From: Companilactobacillus hulinensis
GTDB lineage: Bacteria; Bacillota; Bacilli; Lactobacillales; Lactobacillaceae
Direction: 5' to 3'
Length of the DNA: 64,000 nt
NCBI RefSeq assembly: GCF_003946555.1
Contig: NZ_RHOO01000008.1
Coordinates: forward strand, 29,017 to 93,016
Positions within the stretch are counted from its first letter, which is position 1. Each line of letters starts with the position of its first letter. A program made the position numbers and the translations under genes. Under the pieces are notes generated by a model. The model was not told where the DNA came from. It made no database searches and worked only from the letters and a program-made list of their open reading frames with translations. This document shows, piece after piece, positions 19,728-29,539 of this stretch.

Positions 19728-22120
19728 TCCATAAAATCAAATGGTGTACTGCCCTCCATACCGATCATAGGATCGATAGAACTATTCATTACCATATCCA
19801 AAGTTAGTATGTAATCTTTTGGAGACTCATCAACTGAATCTTCAACTTCAGTTTCATCAGAATCTTCATCATCTTTAGCTGGTTTAATTTTGAACGTTTC
19901 AAAAATACGTTCTTTCAAAGTGGTATTACGCTCTGACGATTGATCAGTAATTGATCTCTCAAAAGCCGATCGATCACCCACCATAATTAACAACTTCCTT
20001 GAACGTGTAATTGCCGTGTATAACAAGTTTCGACGTAGCATTCGTGACTCTTCATTTACTAATGGCAAGATCACCATTTCAAATTCTGAACCCTGTGCTT
20101 TATGAATCGAAGTACAGTATGCTAATGAAATATTCAACCAGTCTTTCCGGTCAAGAGTAACTTCATTACCGTCAAAATCTATAACTAGTTTGTCAACATG
20201 ATCCGTATTCTCCTTGGCTAATAAAATACCAATTATCTTACCGATCTCGCCATTGAATACATTATCTTCAGGTGTATTGACCAAATAGACAACCTTATCC
20301 TTAATTCGATAATGAACATTGCCCATTTCCACTTGTTTACGCTTAGGGGTCATCGGATTAACTACATCTTGAATTGTCTTATTCAGATTATCAATTCCGG
20401 CGACTCCTCGGTACATCGGTGCCAATACTTGAACATCCGCAATATCGAATCCACGCTCATCGGATTTTTGAATGATCTGTGACAACACTTCAGGAATATT
20501 TCGACTACTACTACGAATATAACTACGATCCGACTTGTTTTGGAAGACATCATCATTCACGATGCCTTCATTAACGTCGTGAGCCAATTGAATAATAGTA
20601 GAATCCTCATCTTGTCTGTGAATGTCAGTCAAAATAGTTGTTGGAAATGCTCCACTATTAATCATATCTGAAAATATCTGACCAGGTCCAACTGAAGGCA
20701 ACTGATCCTTATCACCAACTAACACGACTTGTGTTCCGGGCTGTACCGCAGTTATCAATGTACGGAACAACTTGGTATCAACCATCGACATCTCGTCAAT
20801 TATCAACAACTTGCAATCAAGCGTCGGTTCAGCGAATTCATCGTCTTCAGTACCAGTCAACCCAAGTAATCTATGAATTGTCATTGCTGGCAATCCCGTT
20901 GACTCACCCATATGTTTAGCTGCTCGCCCAGTTGGGGCCGCCAAAGCTATCGCATAATCTTCTGATGCTGGATCTAAGGTAGCATCATTTAACTTGGCGT
21001 ATGCGGCTACTATTCCATTGATGATCGTCGTTTTACCAGTTCCAGGTCCACCTGTAAGTAAGAACAAAGAATGCGTTAGAGACTGTTTAATTGCCTCTTC
21101 TTGCGATGGGTCATATGAGACTTTAAATTGCTTCTCAACGTGCTTCAATTCCTTCTTGAATGCCGAATCCTTCCAGTCAACACCCTTATATGTATCAGTA
21201 ATCATTTTTAACGACTGAGCAATAGACCATTCAGCTTCATAGAATGATTTATCGTAGACACGATTATCCTCAACTAGAAGAACACCATCGTTGACTAACT
21301 CCCTCAAACAGCCAATGATTTTTTGCTTCAGTTCATCACTATTATTGTTACCAGGATTAAGCACATTTAAAGCACGTCTAAGAAGCTCATTTAGCTCAAT
21401 ATACGTATCTCCAGAACTTTGTACCAGCACAGCAACAAATTGAACTAGAGCTCCCTTGATCCGTCTTGGATCATCTTCTGGAATTCCCAATCGTTTAGCC
21501 AGCTCATCTGCACGCTTAAAACCAATACCTTTAACCTCTGTAACTAATTTATAAGGATCTTCATTAATAACTTCTAGCGTCTTAACACCATATTTTTGAT
21601 AAATTCTGGCTCCTAAGACATTACCGAAGCCAAAATTACTCAATTGATACAAAACCTGTTCAGTTTGATGATTCTTAGAGATCTGCTCAACAATCTGATT
21701 AGTCTTTTCTTCTCCTAATTTTAGGAAATCCAAGGCATTAGGATCTTGCAAAATTTTGTCGATAGCATCAGTACCAAGTTCATCAACGATTTTTTCGGCC
21801 TTTTTCTTACCAATTCCTGGGAACTCTTCACCAGAGAAGAACGTAATAAGTTCTTTTCGACCACTAGGGCGACTGTGTTGATAAGTATCAGCTTGAAATT
21901 GTTTGCCATACTTCGGGTGGTCGATCATCTTGCCTTCAAATTTATATTCTTCTTCTTCAGATATCTCACCAAAACTGCCGGTAACAACTATATCTGTTCC
22001 GTCCCAATCAGTGTTGGTCTTCTTAATTTTTATCGTAAAAATTTTGAACAGATTTTCTGGATTCTCAAAAAAAATAGCTTTGACAGTTCCAATGAAATAT
22101 TGTTTTTCACTTTCTGCCAT
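19715..22120 (-). CDS. recD2: ATP-dependent RecD2 5'-3' DNA helicase
   Basis: Superfamily 1B helicase acting in DNA repair outside any RecBC complex. The 801 residues have the RecD2-specific N-terminal extension with helix-hairpin-helix segments (EFPGIGKKKAEKI at about 99-111, VKGIGFKRADELAKRLG at 196-212), then the motor: Walker A GGPGTGKTT (357-365), DEMSMVD, GDKDQLPSVGPG, and near the end the SH3-like region and YTAITRSR. The last 60 residues are acidic and family-variable. Overlaps the 3' end of the TPR gene by 14 bases. Confidence 0.97.
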   Translation of the reverse strand: MAESEKQYFIGTVKAIFFENPENLFKIFTIKIKKTNTDWDGTDIVVTGSFGEISEEEEYKFEGKMIDHPKYGKQFQADTYQHSRPSGRKELITFFSGEEFPGIGKKKAEKIVDELGTDAIDKILQDPNALDFLKLGEEKTNQIVEQISKNHQTEQVLYQLSNFGFGNVLGARIYQKYGVKTLEVINEDPYKLVTEVKGIGFKRADELAKRLGIPEDDPRRIKGALVQFVAVLVQSSGDTYIELNELLRRALNVLNPGNNNSDELKQKIIGCLRELVNDGVLLVEDNRVYDKSFYEAEWSIAQSLKMITDTYKGVDWKDSAFKKELKHVEKQFKVSYDPSQEEAIKQSLTHSLFLLTGGPGTGKTTIINGIVAAYAKLNDATLDPASEDYAIALAAPTGRAAKHMGESTGLPAMTIHRLLGLTGTEDDEFAEPTLDCKLLIIDEMSMVDTKLFRTLITAVQPGTQVVLVGDKDQLPSVGPGQIFSDMINSGAFPTTILTDIHRQDEDSTIIQLAHDVNEGIVNDDVFQNKSDRSYIRSSSRNIPEVLSQIIQKSDERGFDIADVQVLAPMYRGVAGIDNLNKTIQDVVNPMTPKRKQVEMGNVHYRIKDKVVYLVNTPEDNVFNGEIGKIIGILLAKENTDHVDKLVIDFDGNEVTLDRKDWLNISLAYCTSIHKAQGSEFEMVILPLVNEESRMLRRNLLYTAITRSRKLLIMVGDRSAFERSITDQSSERNTTLKERIFETFKIKPAKDDEDSDETEVEDSVDESPKDYILTLDMVMNSSIDPMIGMEGSTPFDFMDQKS

Positions 22121-22751
22121 TGCTATCTCCCGTTTCTTTGATAAATTTTTGTAGATTTGCTAATTTCTTCTCATTTTTTAAGTAGTACTTAGCATCTAAT
22201 TCTTTAGACTTATTAAGATAAGCCTGATAATCTTCCTTCAAATTCATGGCGCACAATGCCATATTGAAGTAGAACTTCGACTGTGGTTTGATCTTGTTGG
22301 CTTTTTGATAGTAACTCATAGATTCTGAGAAATTACCATTTGCCAAAAGCAGGTCTGCCATTAATTCATTAGCCGCAAGATCTTGTTTATTCTTTTCGAC
22401 AGCTGTCAGTGCATAGACTATTGCCATTTGTCGTTTGCCTTGTTCATCCAAAGTCTTAGCCATCATAAAGTAGGCGACAAATCCATAATTCGCATTTATA
22501 AGTTTTTGAAAAATATCATTAGACTTGTCATATTTGCCAGCCAAATAATAAACATTTCCCAAATTATAAAGTAAATCCTTATCCTCTGGAAATAGTGGCA
22601 TCGATCTGATCAACAGCTCTTCGGCTTGTTCCAAATCACCAACCTCGACTAAATAAGCCGACAATTTTAAGATTTTCCCCAATTGTCTGCTATTAGTGTT
22701 CAGATCATCTACTAGTTTTTTAATTTCTTTTTTGACTTGTTCTTTATCCAT
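22107..22751 (-). CDS. Tetratricopeptide-repeat protein
   Basis: A 214-residue cytosolic protein built of helical repeats; TPR signs include a repeat beginning LLYNLGNVYYLAGKYDKS and another with ANELMADLLLANGNFSES. It has no signal peptide. TPR proteins act as scaffolds, and the partner is unknown. It lies between the histidine phosphatase gene and recD2 and overlaps recD2, a linkage also seen in other lactobacilli, so a shared transcript is likely; a role in DNA repair is only a guess from position. Confidence 0.88.
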   Translation of the reverse strand: MDKEQVKKEIKKLVDDLNTNSRQLGKILKLSAYLVEVGDLEQAEELLIRSMPLFPEDKDLLYNLGNVYYLAGKYDKSNDIFQKLINANYGFVAYFMMAKTLDEQGKRQMAIVYALTAVEKNKQDLAANELMADLLLANGNFSESMSYYQKANKIKPQSKFYFNMALCAMNLKEDYQAYLNKSKELDAKYYLKNEKKLANLQKFIKETGDSNGRK

Positions 22752-22759
22752 TTAATACC

Positions 22760-23410
22760 TCAAATCGTATCAGTACTTGAAAGTTTCTTATCAAGATAGT
22801 CAGTTTCGTTCCATTTTATCAAGCTATACTGTCCATGTGAATATTCCAAATGTGTCAGACTGGTGTTTGATAAACCGCCATCCTTACGTATATCAGCAAT
22901 TTTTGTGCCCAATAATGATTGAATACACGTTACCAATGCAGCACCGTGACTAACAATCAATACTGCACCTTGTTCATTATTACTCTCAACAATATTTTGG
23001 ACAGCTTGATTAGTACGTTCAGCTACTTGCTCAAATGATTCTCCCTCAATACGTTCAGCATCGTATTCACTTGGCTCATAACGGAATGCATGTATAACTT
23101 CTGGAATTTCTTTTTCCAGCTTAACAAATTTTTGACCTTCCATAATGCCAAGGTCAAATTCACGTAATCCATCAACTACAGTCAATGGAATCTGCTTATT
23201 CATGTCTTTTAATAGTGTCTGTGCAGTTGTTTGTGCACGTTGAAGCGGACTAGTATATGCATTATTTATCTGCACACTTTCTAGTCTTTTCGCAAGTAAC
23301 TTAATATCGTGCAAACTCTCTGGTAGCAATGGAGAATCCCCGTGACCACCTTGATATTTTCCCTCTAAATTCCATTCGGTTTTTCCATGTCTGACAAAAT
23401 ATAAATCCAT
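22760..23410 (-). CDS. Histidine phosphatase family protein (phosphoglycerate mutase-like)
   Basis: The 216 residues carry the family motif FVRHGKTEWN with the phospho-accepting His near position 8, the Glu-containing REFDLGIMEG and the second catalytic His in VSHGAAL. This family includes cofactor-dependent phosphoglycerate mutases, GpmB-like phosphatases and others; the true substrate is not predictable. AAGGTG stands before the ATG. First gene of a unit with the TPR gene and recD2, separated from mnmA by a terminator. Confidence 0.9.
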   Translation of the reverse strand: MDLYFVRHGKTEWNLEGKYQGGHGDSPLLPESLHDIKLLAKRLESVQINNAYTSPLQRAQTTAQTLLKDMNKQIPLTVVDGLREFDLGIMEGQKFVKLEKEIPEVIHAFRYEPSEYDAERIEGESFEQVAERTNQAVQNIVESNNEQGAVLIVSHGAALVTCIQSLLGTKIADIRKDGGLSNTSLTHLEYSHGQYSLIKWNETDYLDKKLSSTDTI

Positions 23411-23492
23411 ATTATTTTCACCTTACAAAGTTAATTACCTACTATTATGATGATTTTCAGAAATTTTTTCAAGCAGTTACGAAAGCATATAC

Positions 23493-23523
23493 AAAAATAG
23501 ACCAAGCTTTTACACTTGATCTA
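23493..23523 (-). terminator. Terminator after mnmA
   Basis: On the minus strand TAGATCAAG pairs with CTTGGTCTA (one G-T pair) around an eight-base loop, followed by TTTTT. Confidence 0.85.
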
Positions 23524-23552
23524 CTAAATTACGTTTTTTAAATTTGATTTAA

Positions 23553-24692
<1,140 letters not shown>

Positions 24693-25028
24693 TTAGCTCT
24701 TAGCCAAAACATTTTTCTCAATCATAAAACCTAATAAATATCTAAGATCACTGACTTCTTTTTCAGTATCTTTCAATTTAAAGATGTTAAGATTATGCAT
24801 CCCACTTTTATCAGTGACTGCTAATTTAAGATTATCCAAATCTTTATTGATGGTAACTTTCAAGACATAACGAGCATCATATGGTGAACTACCATTAATG
24901 GGACGTTCAAGGCGGAAATTACCTTGTTTAGTTTCTTGAAAACCGACATCTCGTAATGCATATTTTTTAATTTCAGGACTGATTTCATAGAATTCTGAAT
25001 CGCCTAAAATTTGTGCTTTTTTACTCAT
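24693..25028 (-). CDS. DUF1831 domain protein
   Basis: A 111-residue cytosolic protein recognised as DUF1831 (the Lactobacillus plantarum Lp2179 type), with no known function. Visible features: a mixed alpha/beta pattern, ALRDVGFQETKQGNFRLER in the first half and a C-terminal helix DLRYLLGFMIEKN. TAGGAGG precedes the ATG. Its place between the desulfurase gene and mnmA is kept in lactobacilli, which suggests, without proof, a part in tRNA thiolation or sulfur transfer. It has no Cys at all, so it is not a sulfur carrier by persulfide. Confidence 0.85.
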   Translation of the reverse strand: MSKKAQILGDSEFYEISPEIKKYALRDVGFQETKQGNFRLERPINGSSPYDARYVLKVTINKDLDNLKLAVTDKSGMHNLNIFKLKDTEKEVSDLRYLLGFMIEKNVLAKS

Positions 25029-25081
25029 AGTAAAAACCTCCTAAGTGAAATTCTTAATAAGTCAAGTTTGAATAAATAAAA

Positions 25082-26230
25082 CTAATTAGTCAAGTCTTTA
25101 ATTATATCAACCATTTTATTAGAGAATTTAACGATATCGTCTTCAGTATTGTCTTTACCAAAACTAATTCTGATTGAATCGTTGACTCTTGGACTGTCTT
25201 TACCAAACATAGCAACTAGCACATGTGAAGGTTCAAGACTTCCGGCAGTACATGCTGAACCACCGGAAACGGCGAAATGTTCCAAATCTAATCTGGTCAA
25301 TAATACGCCACGATCAATCCCTGGCAGATAGAGATTGAATACATGGTTCAAAGCGTGTTCGTCTTGTGGTCCGTTTACTTCAAACGGAACATCATTTGTT
25401 TTTAAAATTTCCTGAATCTTTTGTTTGAATCCAAAATAACGGTCACGGCGTTCATTTTTTACTTCTGGAGTAATTAACTTAACCGCTTGAGCAAAACCAG
25501 CGATAGCAGGAACATTCTCAGTACCAGCACGACGCTTGGTTTCTTGATCGCCACCCTTTACAAAAGATGGAATATGGATTGCATCATTAATATATAAGAA
25601 ACCAATAAATTTGGGACCATTGATCTTGTGAGCAGATGTCGACATCATATCAATATGTTGTGCATGAACATCAATATCTTCCTGACCATATGCTTGAACT
25701 GCATCAGTGTGGAAGAATGCTTGATGATCTTTTAACAAATCACCGATTTCAGCAATTGGGTTTCTTGCTCCGGTTTCATTATTACCATACATAACAGTGA
25801 CCAGTATCGTGTCATCAGTTAAAGCATCTCGTACTTGATCAACAGTAATCTCACCACGTTTGTTTGGCATAAGATATGTAACATCAAAGCCTAAGGTCTC
25901 TAGATAAGCCATTGATTTCAATATAGCCTCATGTTCAACCGCTGTAGTGATAATATGTTTACCTAATTTTTGACGTGATAAAGCTGTTTCAATAACAGCA
26001 GTATTATCACTTTCAGTTCCACCACTTGTAAAAATAATTTCTGAATCTTTGGCATTAATACTTTGAGCAATAGTATGGCGACTTTCATCCAAAACTTTGC
26101 GTGCTTGACGGCCAAAATAATTTGTCGCCGAAGCGTTACCAAAATTGTTTGCCATTTGTTCAGAAATTACATCAACAACTTCCTTAGCCATTGGTGTGGT
26201 GGCAGCATTATCTAAATAAGTAAACTCCAA
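25082..26230 (-). CDS. Cysteine desulfurase (YrvO/IscS-like)
   Basis: Pyridoxal-phosphate enzyme that takes sulfur from cysteine and passes it on as a persulfide. The 382 residues begin YLDNAATTPM and carry the PLP Lys202 in STSAHKINGPK and the active Cys327 in SGGSACTAGS. The start codon is TTG, with AAGGGA before it. Followed by DUF1831 and mnmA, so it is most likely the sulfur donor for 2-thiouridine. A second enzyme of this fold is at 57055-58200 beside thiI. Confidence 0.94.
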   Translation of the reverse strand: MEFTYLDNAATTPMAKEVVDVISEQMANNFGNASATNYFGRQARKVLDESRHTIAQSINAKDSEIIFTSGGTESDNTAVIETALSRQKLGKHIITTAVEHEAILKSMAYLETLGFDVTYLMPNKRGEITVDQVRDALTDDTILVTVMYGNNETGARNPIAEIGDLLKDHQAFFHTDAVQAYGQEDIDVHAQHIDMMSTSAHKINGPKFIGFLYINDAIHIPSFVKGGDQETKRRAGTENVPAIAGFAQAVKLITPEVKNERRDRYFGFKQKIQEILKTNDVPFEVNGPQDEHALNHVFNLYLPGIDRGVLLTRLDLEHFAVSGGSACTAGSLEPSHVLVAMFGKDSPRVNDSIRISFGKDNTEDDIVKFSNKMVDIIKDLTN

Positions 26231-26245
26231 TTTAAAAATCCCTTT

Positions 26246-26938
26246 CTATACTTCTTGATCCAAGAAGTTTAATAACATACGTACAGACTTTCGACCAGCT
26301 TCTTTAACGAAGTCGTCAAAGTTAACACTAGCATCTTCGTCTCCCACATCACTCATTGAACGAATTACAACGAATGGTGTCTTGAATTGTGCACATACCT
26401 GAGCCACAGCGGCACCCTCCATTTCAGATGCTAAAACATCTGGGAACGACCTTTTAATTGTAGCAATTTTTTCTTTTCCGTCAATAAATTGGTCTCCGGT
26501 AACAATTAATCCAGTATGAGATACCAATCCAGTAGCTTTTGCAGCTGCTTCGATCTTACCTACATATGTAGGGTCAGCATCAAAATACAATGGTTGTTGT
26601 GGCAATTGACCCACAGCATAACCAAAACCTGTTGCATCCACATCGTGATAAGCAAGTTTGCTTGAAATTACAACATCACCAATTGATAAACCTTCGCCAA
26701 CACCACCGGCAGATCCTGTATTTACAACAAAATCAGGCTTGTAGCGATCATTGATAATTGTCGTTGTCATTCCAGCTTGAACCTTACCGATTCCACTCTC
26801 AGCCAAATAAACTTGATGTGTCTTGTAATTACCGATCGTTAATTCAACACCAGCAACATTTTCTGTTTTCACATCACTAAGAGATTCTCTAAGTAATTTG
26901 ATTTCTTCTTCCATTGGAACGATTACGCCAATTTTCAT
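26246..26938 (-). CDS. mtnN: 5'-Methylthioadenosine/S-adenosylhomocysteine nucleosidase
   Basis: Splits adenine from methylthioadenosine and S-adenosylhomocysteine, which clears products of SAM use and feeds the activated methyl cycle. The 230 residues begin MKIGVIVPMEEE with the catalytic Glu, have the phosphorylase-family NTGSAGGVGEGLSIGDVV and end with SEMEGAAVAQ and RSMSDVGDE, which hold the purine-binding Glu and Asp. GAGGAG precedes the ATG. Part of the nudF, small membrane protein, mtnN, desulfurase, mnmA series on one strand. Confidence 0.97.
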   Translation of the reverse strand: MKIGVIVPMEEEIKLLRESLSDVKTENVAGVELTIGNYKTHQVYLAESGIGKVQAGMTTTIINDRYKPDFVVNTGSAGGVGEGLSIGDVVISSKLAYHDVDATGFGYAVGQLPQQPLYFDADPTYVGKIEAAAKATGLVSHTGLIVTGDQFIDGKEKIATIKRSFPDVLASEMEGAAVAQVCAQFKTPFVVIRSMSDVGDEDASVNFDDFVKEAGRKSVRMLLNFLDQEV

Positions 26939-26971
26939 TTATAACTTCTCCTCATATCTAATTAATTATTT

Positions 26972-27286
26972 CTAGACAAAAAATAGGACTAGAAAGACGA
27001 TAACAATTAAGCCAAACACTGTAATAATCGCAATATTTAGCCTTTTTTTCAATCTATTTGTCTTATGCTCAAAAGATATTAATTTTTCTTCTTCAATTTG
27101 ATCAGGATGCTGTCTTTTATACTCTTCTTCAACACGTTTTCTTTCCTGATCACGAAGCTCTTTTTGCTTCTTTTCAACCTCATCAACTGAAACTACAGAA
27201 CCACTCGATTGATTCTTTTTACCACCAGAAAATGTATCGACTAATACATTTTTGAACTTTTCCCAAAGTTCACTAATTCTTTGCAT
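26972..27286 (-). CDS. Small membrane protein of unknown function
   Basis: I do not recognise this 104-residue protein. It has a short N-terminal helix, a long highly charged region (about 35-75, with many Glu, Lys and Arg, likely coiled coil) and one C-terminal membrane segment (about 83-103), so it should be tail-anchored with its bulk in the cytosol. GGGAG lies seven bases before the ATG, which overlaps the end of the Nudix gene by 14 bases. Its place between the Nudix gene and mtnN is seen in other lactobacilli as far as I recall; function unknown. Confidence 0.8.
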   Translation of the reverse strand: MQRISELWEKFKNVLVDTFSGGKKNQSSGSVVSVDEVEKKQKELRDQERKRVEEEYKRQHPDQIEEEKLISFEHKTNRLKKRLNIAIITVFGLIVIVFLVLFFV

Positions 27287-27839
27287 TCATTAACTCCCAA
27301 TAAGTAACAGCATAGATAGACTTGGAATCACAAATAACTCCATCTTCAATTTGTTTCTTAGCTTCATCGAGTGTTAATTTTTCAACATTTAAGAATTCAT
27401 CAGAATCTAGTGGACGTTTGTCTTCAACTTGTTTTAAATTGGCTGCCTTAAAAACAGTTAACTTCTCGTCTGAATATCCAGGACTCGTATAGAAAGTAGT
27501 AACCTTTTCTAACTTATCGGTTGTTAAACCTAGTTCTTCATTCATTTCTCTAAGTGCAACTTCTTGTAGATCAGAACCTTCGTCCTGATCAATTTTACCG
27601 GCTGGAATCTCTAATGTTTCTTGTTCCATTGGTTCACGCCATTGACGTACAAAGATCATTCTGTCATCGTCAGTAAACGGAATAATCGCTACCGCACCAT
27701 GATGTCTAACCAATTCACGGATTGCAGGAATACCATTTGGCAGAATCACCTGCTCAACGTCAACATCAAAAATCTTACCGCCAAACATACGCTTGCTAGC
27801 TACTACTTCTTCGTAATATCTTGAATCTTCTTTATCCAT
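27273..27839 (-). CDS. nudF: ADP-ribose pyrophosphatase (Nudix family)
   Basis: Probably splits ADP-ribose to AMP and ribose-5-phosphate. The 188 residues contain the Nudix box running from GSDLQEVALREM to NEELGL, preceded by LEIPAGKID, the pattern of the NudF/ADPRase branch. The ATG overlaps the MFS gene's stop and its own 3' end overlaps the small membrane protein gene, so these three genes are tightly packed on one transcript. Confidence 0.93.
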   Translation of the reverse strand: MDKEDSRYYEEVVASKRMFGGKIFDVDVEQVILPNGIPAIRELVRHHGAVAIIPFTDDDRMIFVRQWREPMEQETLEIPAGKIDQDEGSDLQEVALREMNEELGLTTDKLEKVTTFYTSPGYSDEKLTVFKAANLKQVEDKRPLDSDEFLNVEKLTLDEAKKQIEDGVICDSKSIYAVTYWELMNAKN

Positions 27840-29253
27840 TCTTTAAACCTCTTGATTTTATTAATCTAATTACAGACATAATTATAGCGATTAAACAAAT
27901 TATTAATGCAAATGTCATTGTAACACGCATACCATCGATAAAGATATCTGGTCTTCCATCTACATATGTCGTAACTGATTTACCATAGAAACTACTCATT
28001 GATAGGAACAAGATCGTAGTTGAAATCGAAACACCGATAATCATTCCCAGGTTACGTGCCAGAGCATTCAATCCTCCAGCTATGCCCAAGTCCTTAGGCT
28101 CAACTGAGCTCATGATCATTGTATTGTTAGGTGCTTGGAACAAACCATTTCCTAATCCATTAAGACCGATGAACAACAAGATAAACCAAAGTCCTGTATT
28201 AACATTAAAGAATAAATATCCAATTTGAGCAATAGCTAGAACTACTAATCCAGCAATCGTCAATAATATCGGATTGATCTTGGCTGACATTTTACCAGAT
28301 ATAGGTGCCACGATCACCTGAACAATTGGAAACATCATCAAAATATATCCTGCAATCGAAGCTTTCATCCCCAATGCGTTCTCCAAATAAAATGGTGAAA
28401 CAACATTGAAGAAGAAGTTAGTTACAAAAATCAAAAATCCGACGACTAATCCTAATGTGAAATCATGATTTTTAAAAATCCGTAATTCAATCATTGGTTG
28501 CTCAGTATTCTTCTGTAAATGAATAAACAAACAGAAAAATGCAATTGCTGCGGCAAAAGTCAACATAATATAAATATTACCGAATCCAACTGACTGACCG
28601 ATAAAAATTGCGGCGAAGAATAATATCAGTGTTACAAAATAAACGGCGAATCCTCGATAATCCAACCTTGCTGGATTCTTGGGTTCTTTTTTAGGTAAGT
28701 TCAAATACCCTAATAACAAAGCTATTGCACCAATTGGTAAGTTGATCCAGAAAATATAGCTCCAATGGAATTGAGAAAGAATTAATCCACCAATACCTGG
28801 TCCTGCGATTGACCCAATCGAAACAAATGAGCCAATGTACCCTAATGCGTAACCTCTTTCACGTAATGGGAACGTCTGAGTAATAATCCCATTATTGGTC
28901 GCCATAGCCATTGAGGCACCAAATGCTTGAACGGTACGTCCTGCAAGAAGAATTGGCAAATCTAAACCAAAACCACAGATCAGTGAACCGATAATGAATA
29001 AAATCGAACCAGTTTTAAAAACTTTGATCTTACCAATCGAATCGGCTAATTTACCAAATAGCAGAAGGAAAATACAGATAGTAACCAAGTAAATCGAAAC
29101 TATCCATTCGGCCATATTCATTGGTATATTCAGATCTTTGCTAATTACAGGTAATGCAATATTAACGATTGATCCATCTAAGGTTGCCATTAACGTGAAG
29201 ATACCAACGGAAACTAGCACCATCCACCTTTTTGGATTTACTTCTTCATTCAT
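27832..29253 (-). CDS. MFS drug exporter, DHA2 (14-helix) family
   Basis: Proton-driven multidrug exporter of the EmrB/QacA type by sequence; the compound exported is unknown. The 473 residues contain about 14 membrane helices. The DHA2 motif LDGSIVNIALP is in helix 1, the motif A loop GKLADSIG follows helix 2, and AGPGIGGLI (motif C) lies in helix 5. GGGAG precedes the ATG. It is not linked to a visible repressor gene. Overlaps nudF by eight bases. Confidence 0.92.
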   Translation of the reverse strand: MNEEVNPKRWMVLVSVGIFTLMATLDGSIVNIALPVISKDLNIPMNMAEWIVSIYLVTICIFLLLFGKLADSIGKIKVFKTGSILFIIGSLICGFGLDLPILLAGRTVQAFGASMAMATNNGIITQTFPLRERGYALGYIGSFVSIGSIAGPGIGGLILSQFHWSYIFWINLPIGAIALLLGYLNLPKKEPKNPARLDYRGFAVYFVTLILFFAAIFIGQSVGFGNIYIMLTFAAAIAFFCLFIHLQKNTEQPMIELRIFKNHDFTLGLVVGFLIFVTNFFFNVVSPFYLENALGMKASIAGYILMMFPIVQVIVAPISGKMSAKINPILLTIAGLVVLAIAQIGYLFFNVNTGLWFILLFIGLNGLGNGLFQAPNNTMIMSSVEPKDLGIAGGLNALARNLGMIIGVSISTTILFLSMSSFYGKSVTTYVDGRPDIFIDGMRVTMTFALIICLIAIIMSVIRLIKSRGLKNG

Positions 29254-29282
29254 AAATTATCTCCCTGATAAATAATTTCAAT

Positions 29283-29310
29283 AAAAAAGAAAGCACTATT
29301 CAGCGCTTTC
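29283..29310 (-). terminator. Terminator overlapping the end of the cold-shock gene
   Basis: On the minus strand GAAAGCGCT pairs with AGTGCTTTC around GAAT and is followed by six T. The first arm is inside the last codons of the cold-shock gene. Confidence 0.88.
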
Positions 29311-29535
29311 TTCGTCTTGTTCAGTATCTTGTTCAGCTTCTAATATAGTAATATTCACTGCTTGTGGTCCTTTGAATCCTGGAGCAACTTCAAATTCAAC
29401 CTCAAGATCAGGTCTAATAAAGTAGTCCTCACGATTAAGAACTGAGTCTGCGAAGAAGAAAATATCTTCGCCGTCATTATTAATGAATCCAAAACCACGT
29501 TCCGTATTAAAACGTACTATTTTTCCTTGAAACAT
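29296..29535 (-). CDS. Cold-shock domain RNA-binding protein
   Basis: A 79-residue protein of the CspA fold, a single-stranded nucleic acid binder. RNP1 is RGFGFI (normally KGFGFI) and RNP2 is DIFFFAD where most relatives have VFVHFS, so the usual His is lost. The C-terminus has an extra acidic tail (EQDTEQDEESAE). I start it at the ATG at 29535, with GAGG nine bases upstream inside the last ileS codons; a longer frame upward only overlaps ileS. A divergent Csp co-transcribed with ileS, a known lactobacillar arrangement. Confidence 0.88.
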   Translation of the reverse strand: MFQGKIVRFNTERGFGFINNDGEDIFFFADSVLNREDYFIRPDLEVEFEVAPGFKGPQAVNITILEAEQDTEQDEESAE

Positions 29536-29539
29536 ATTT

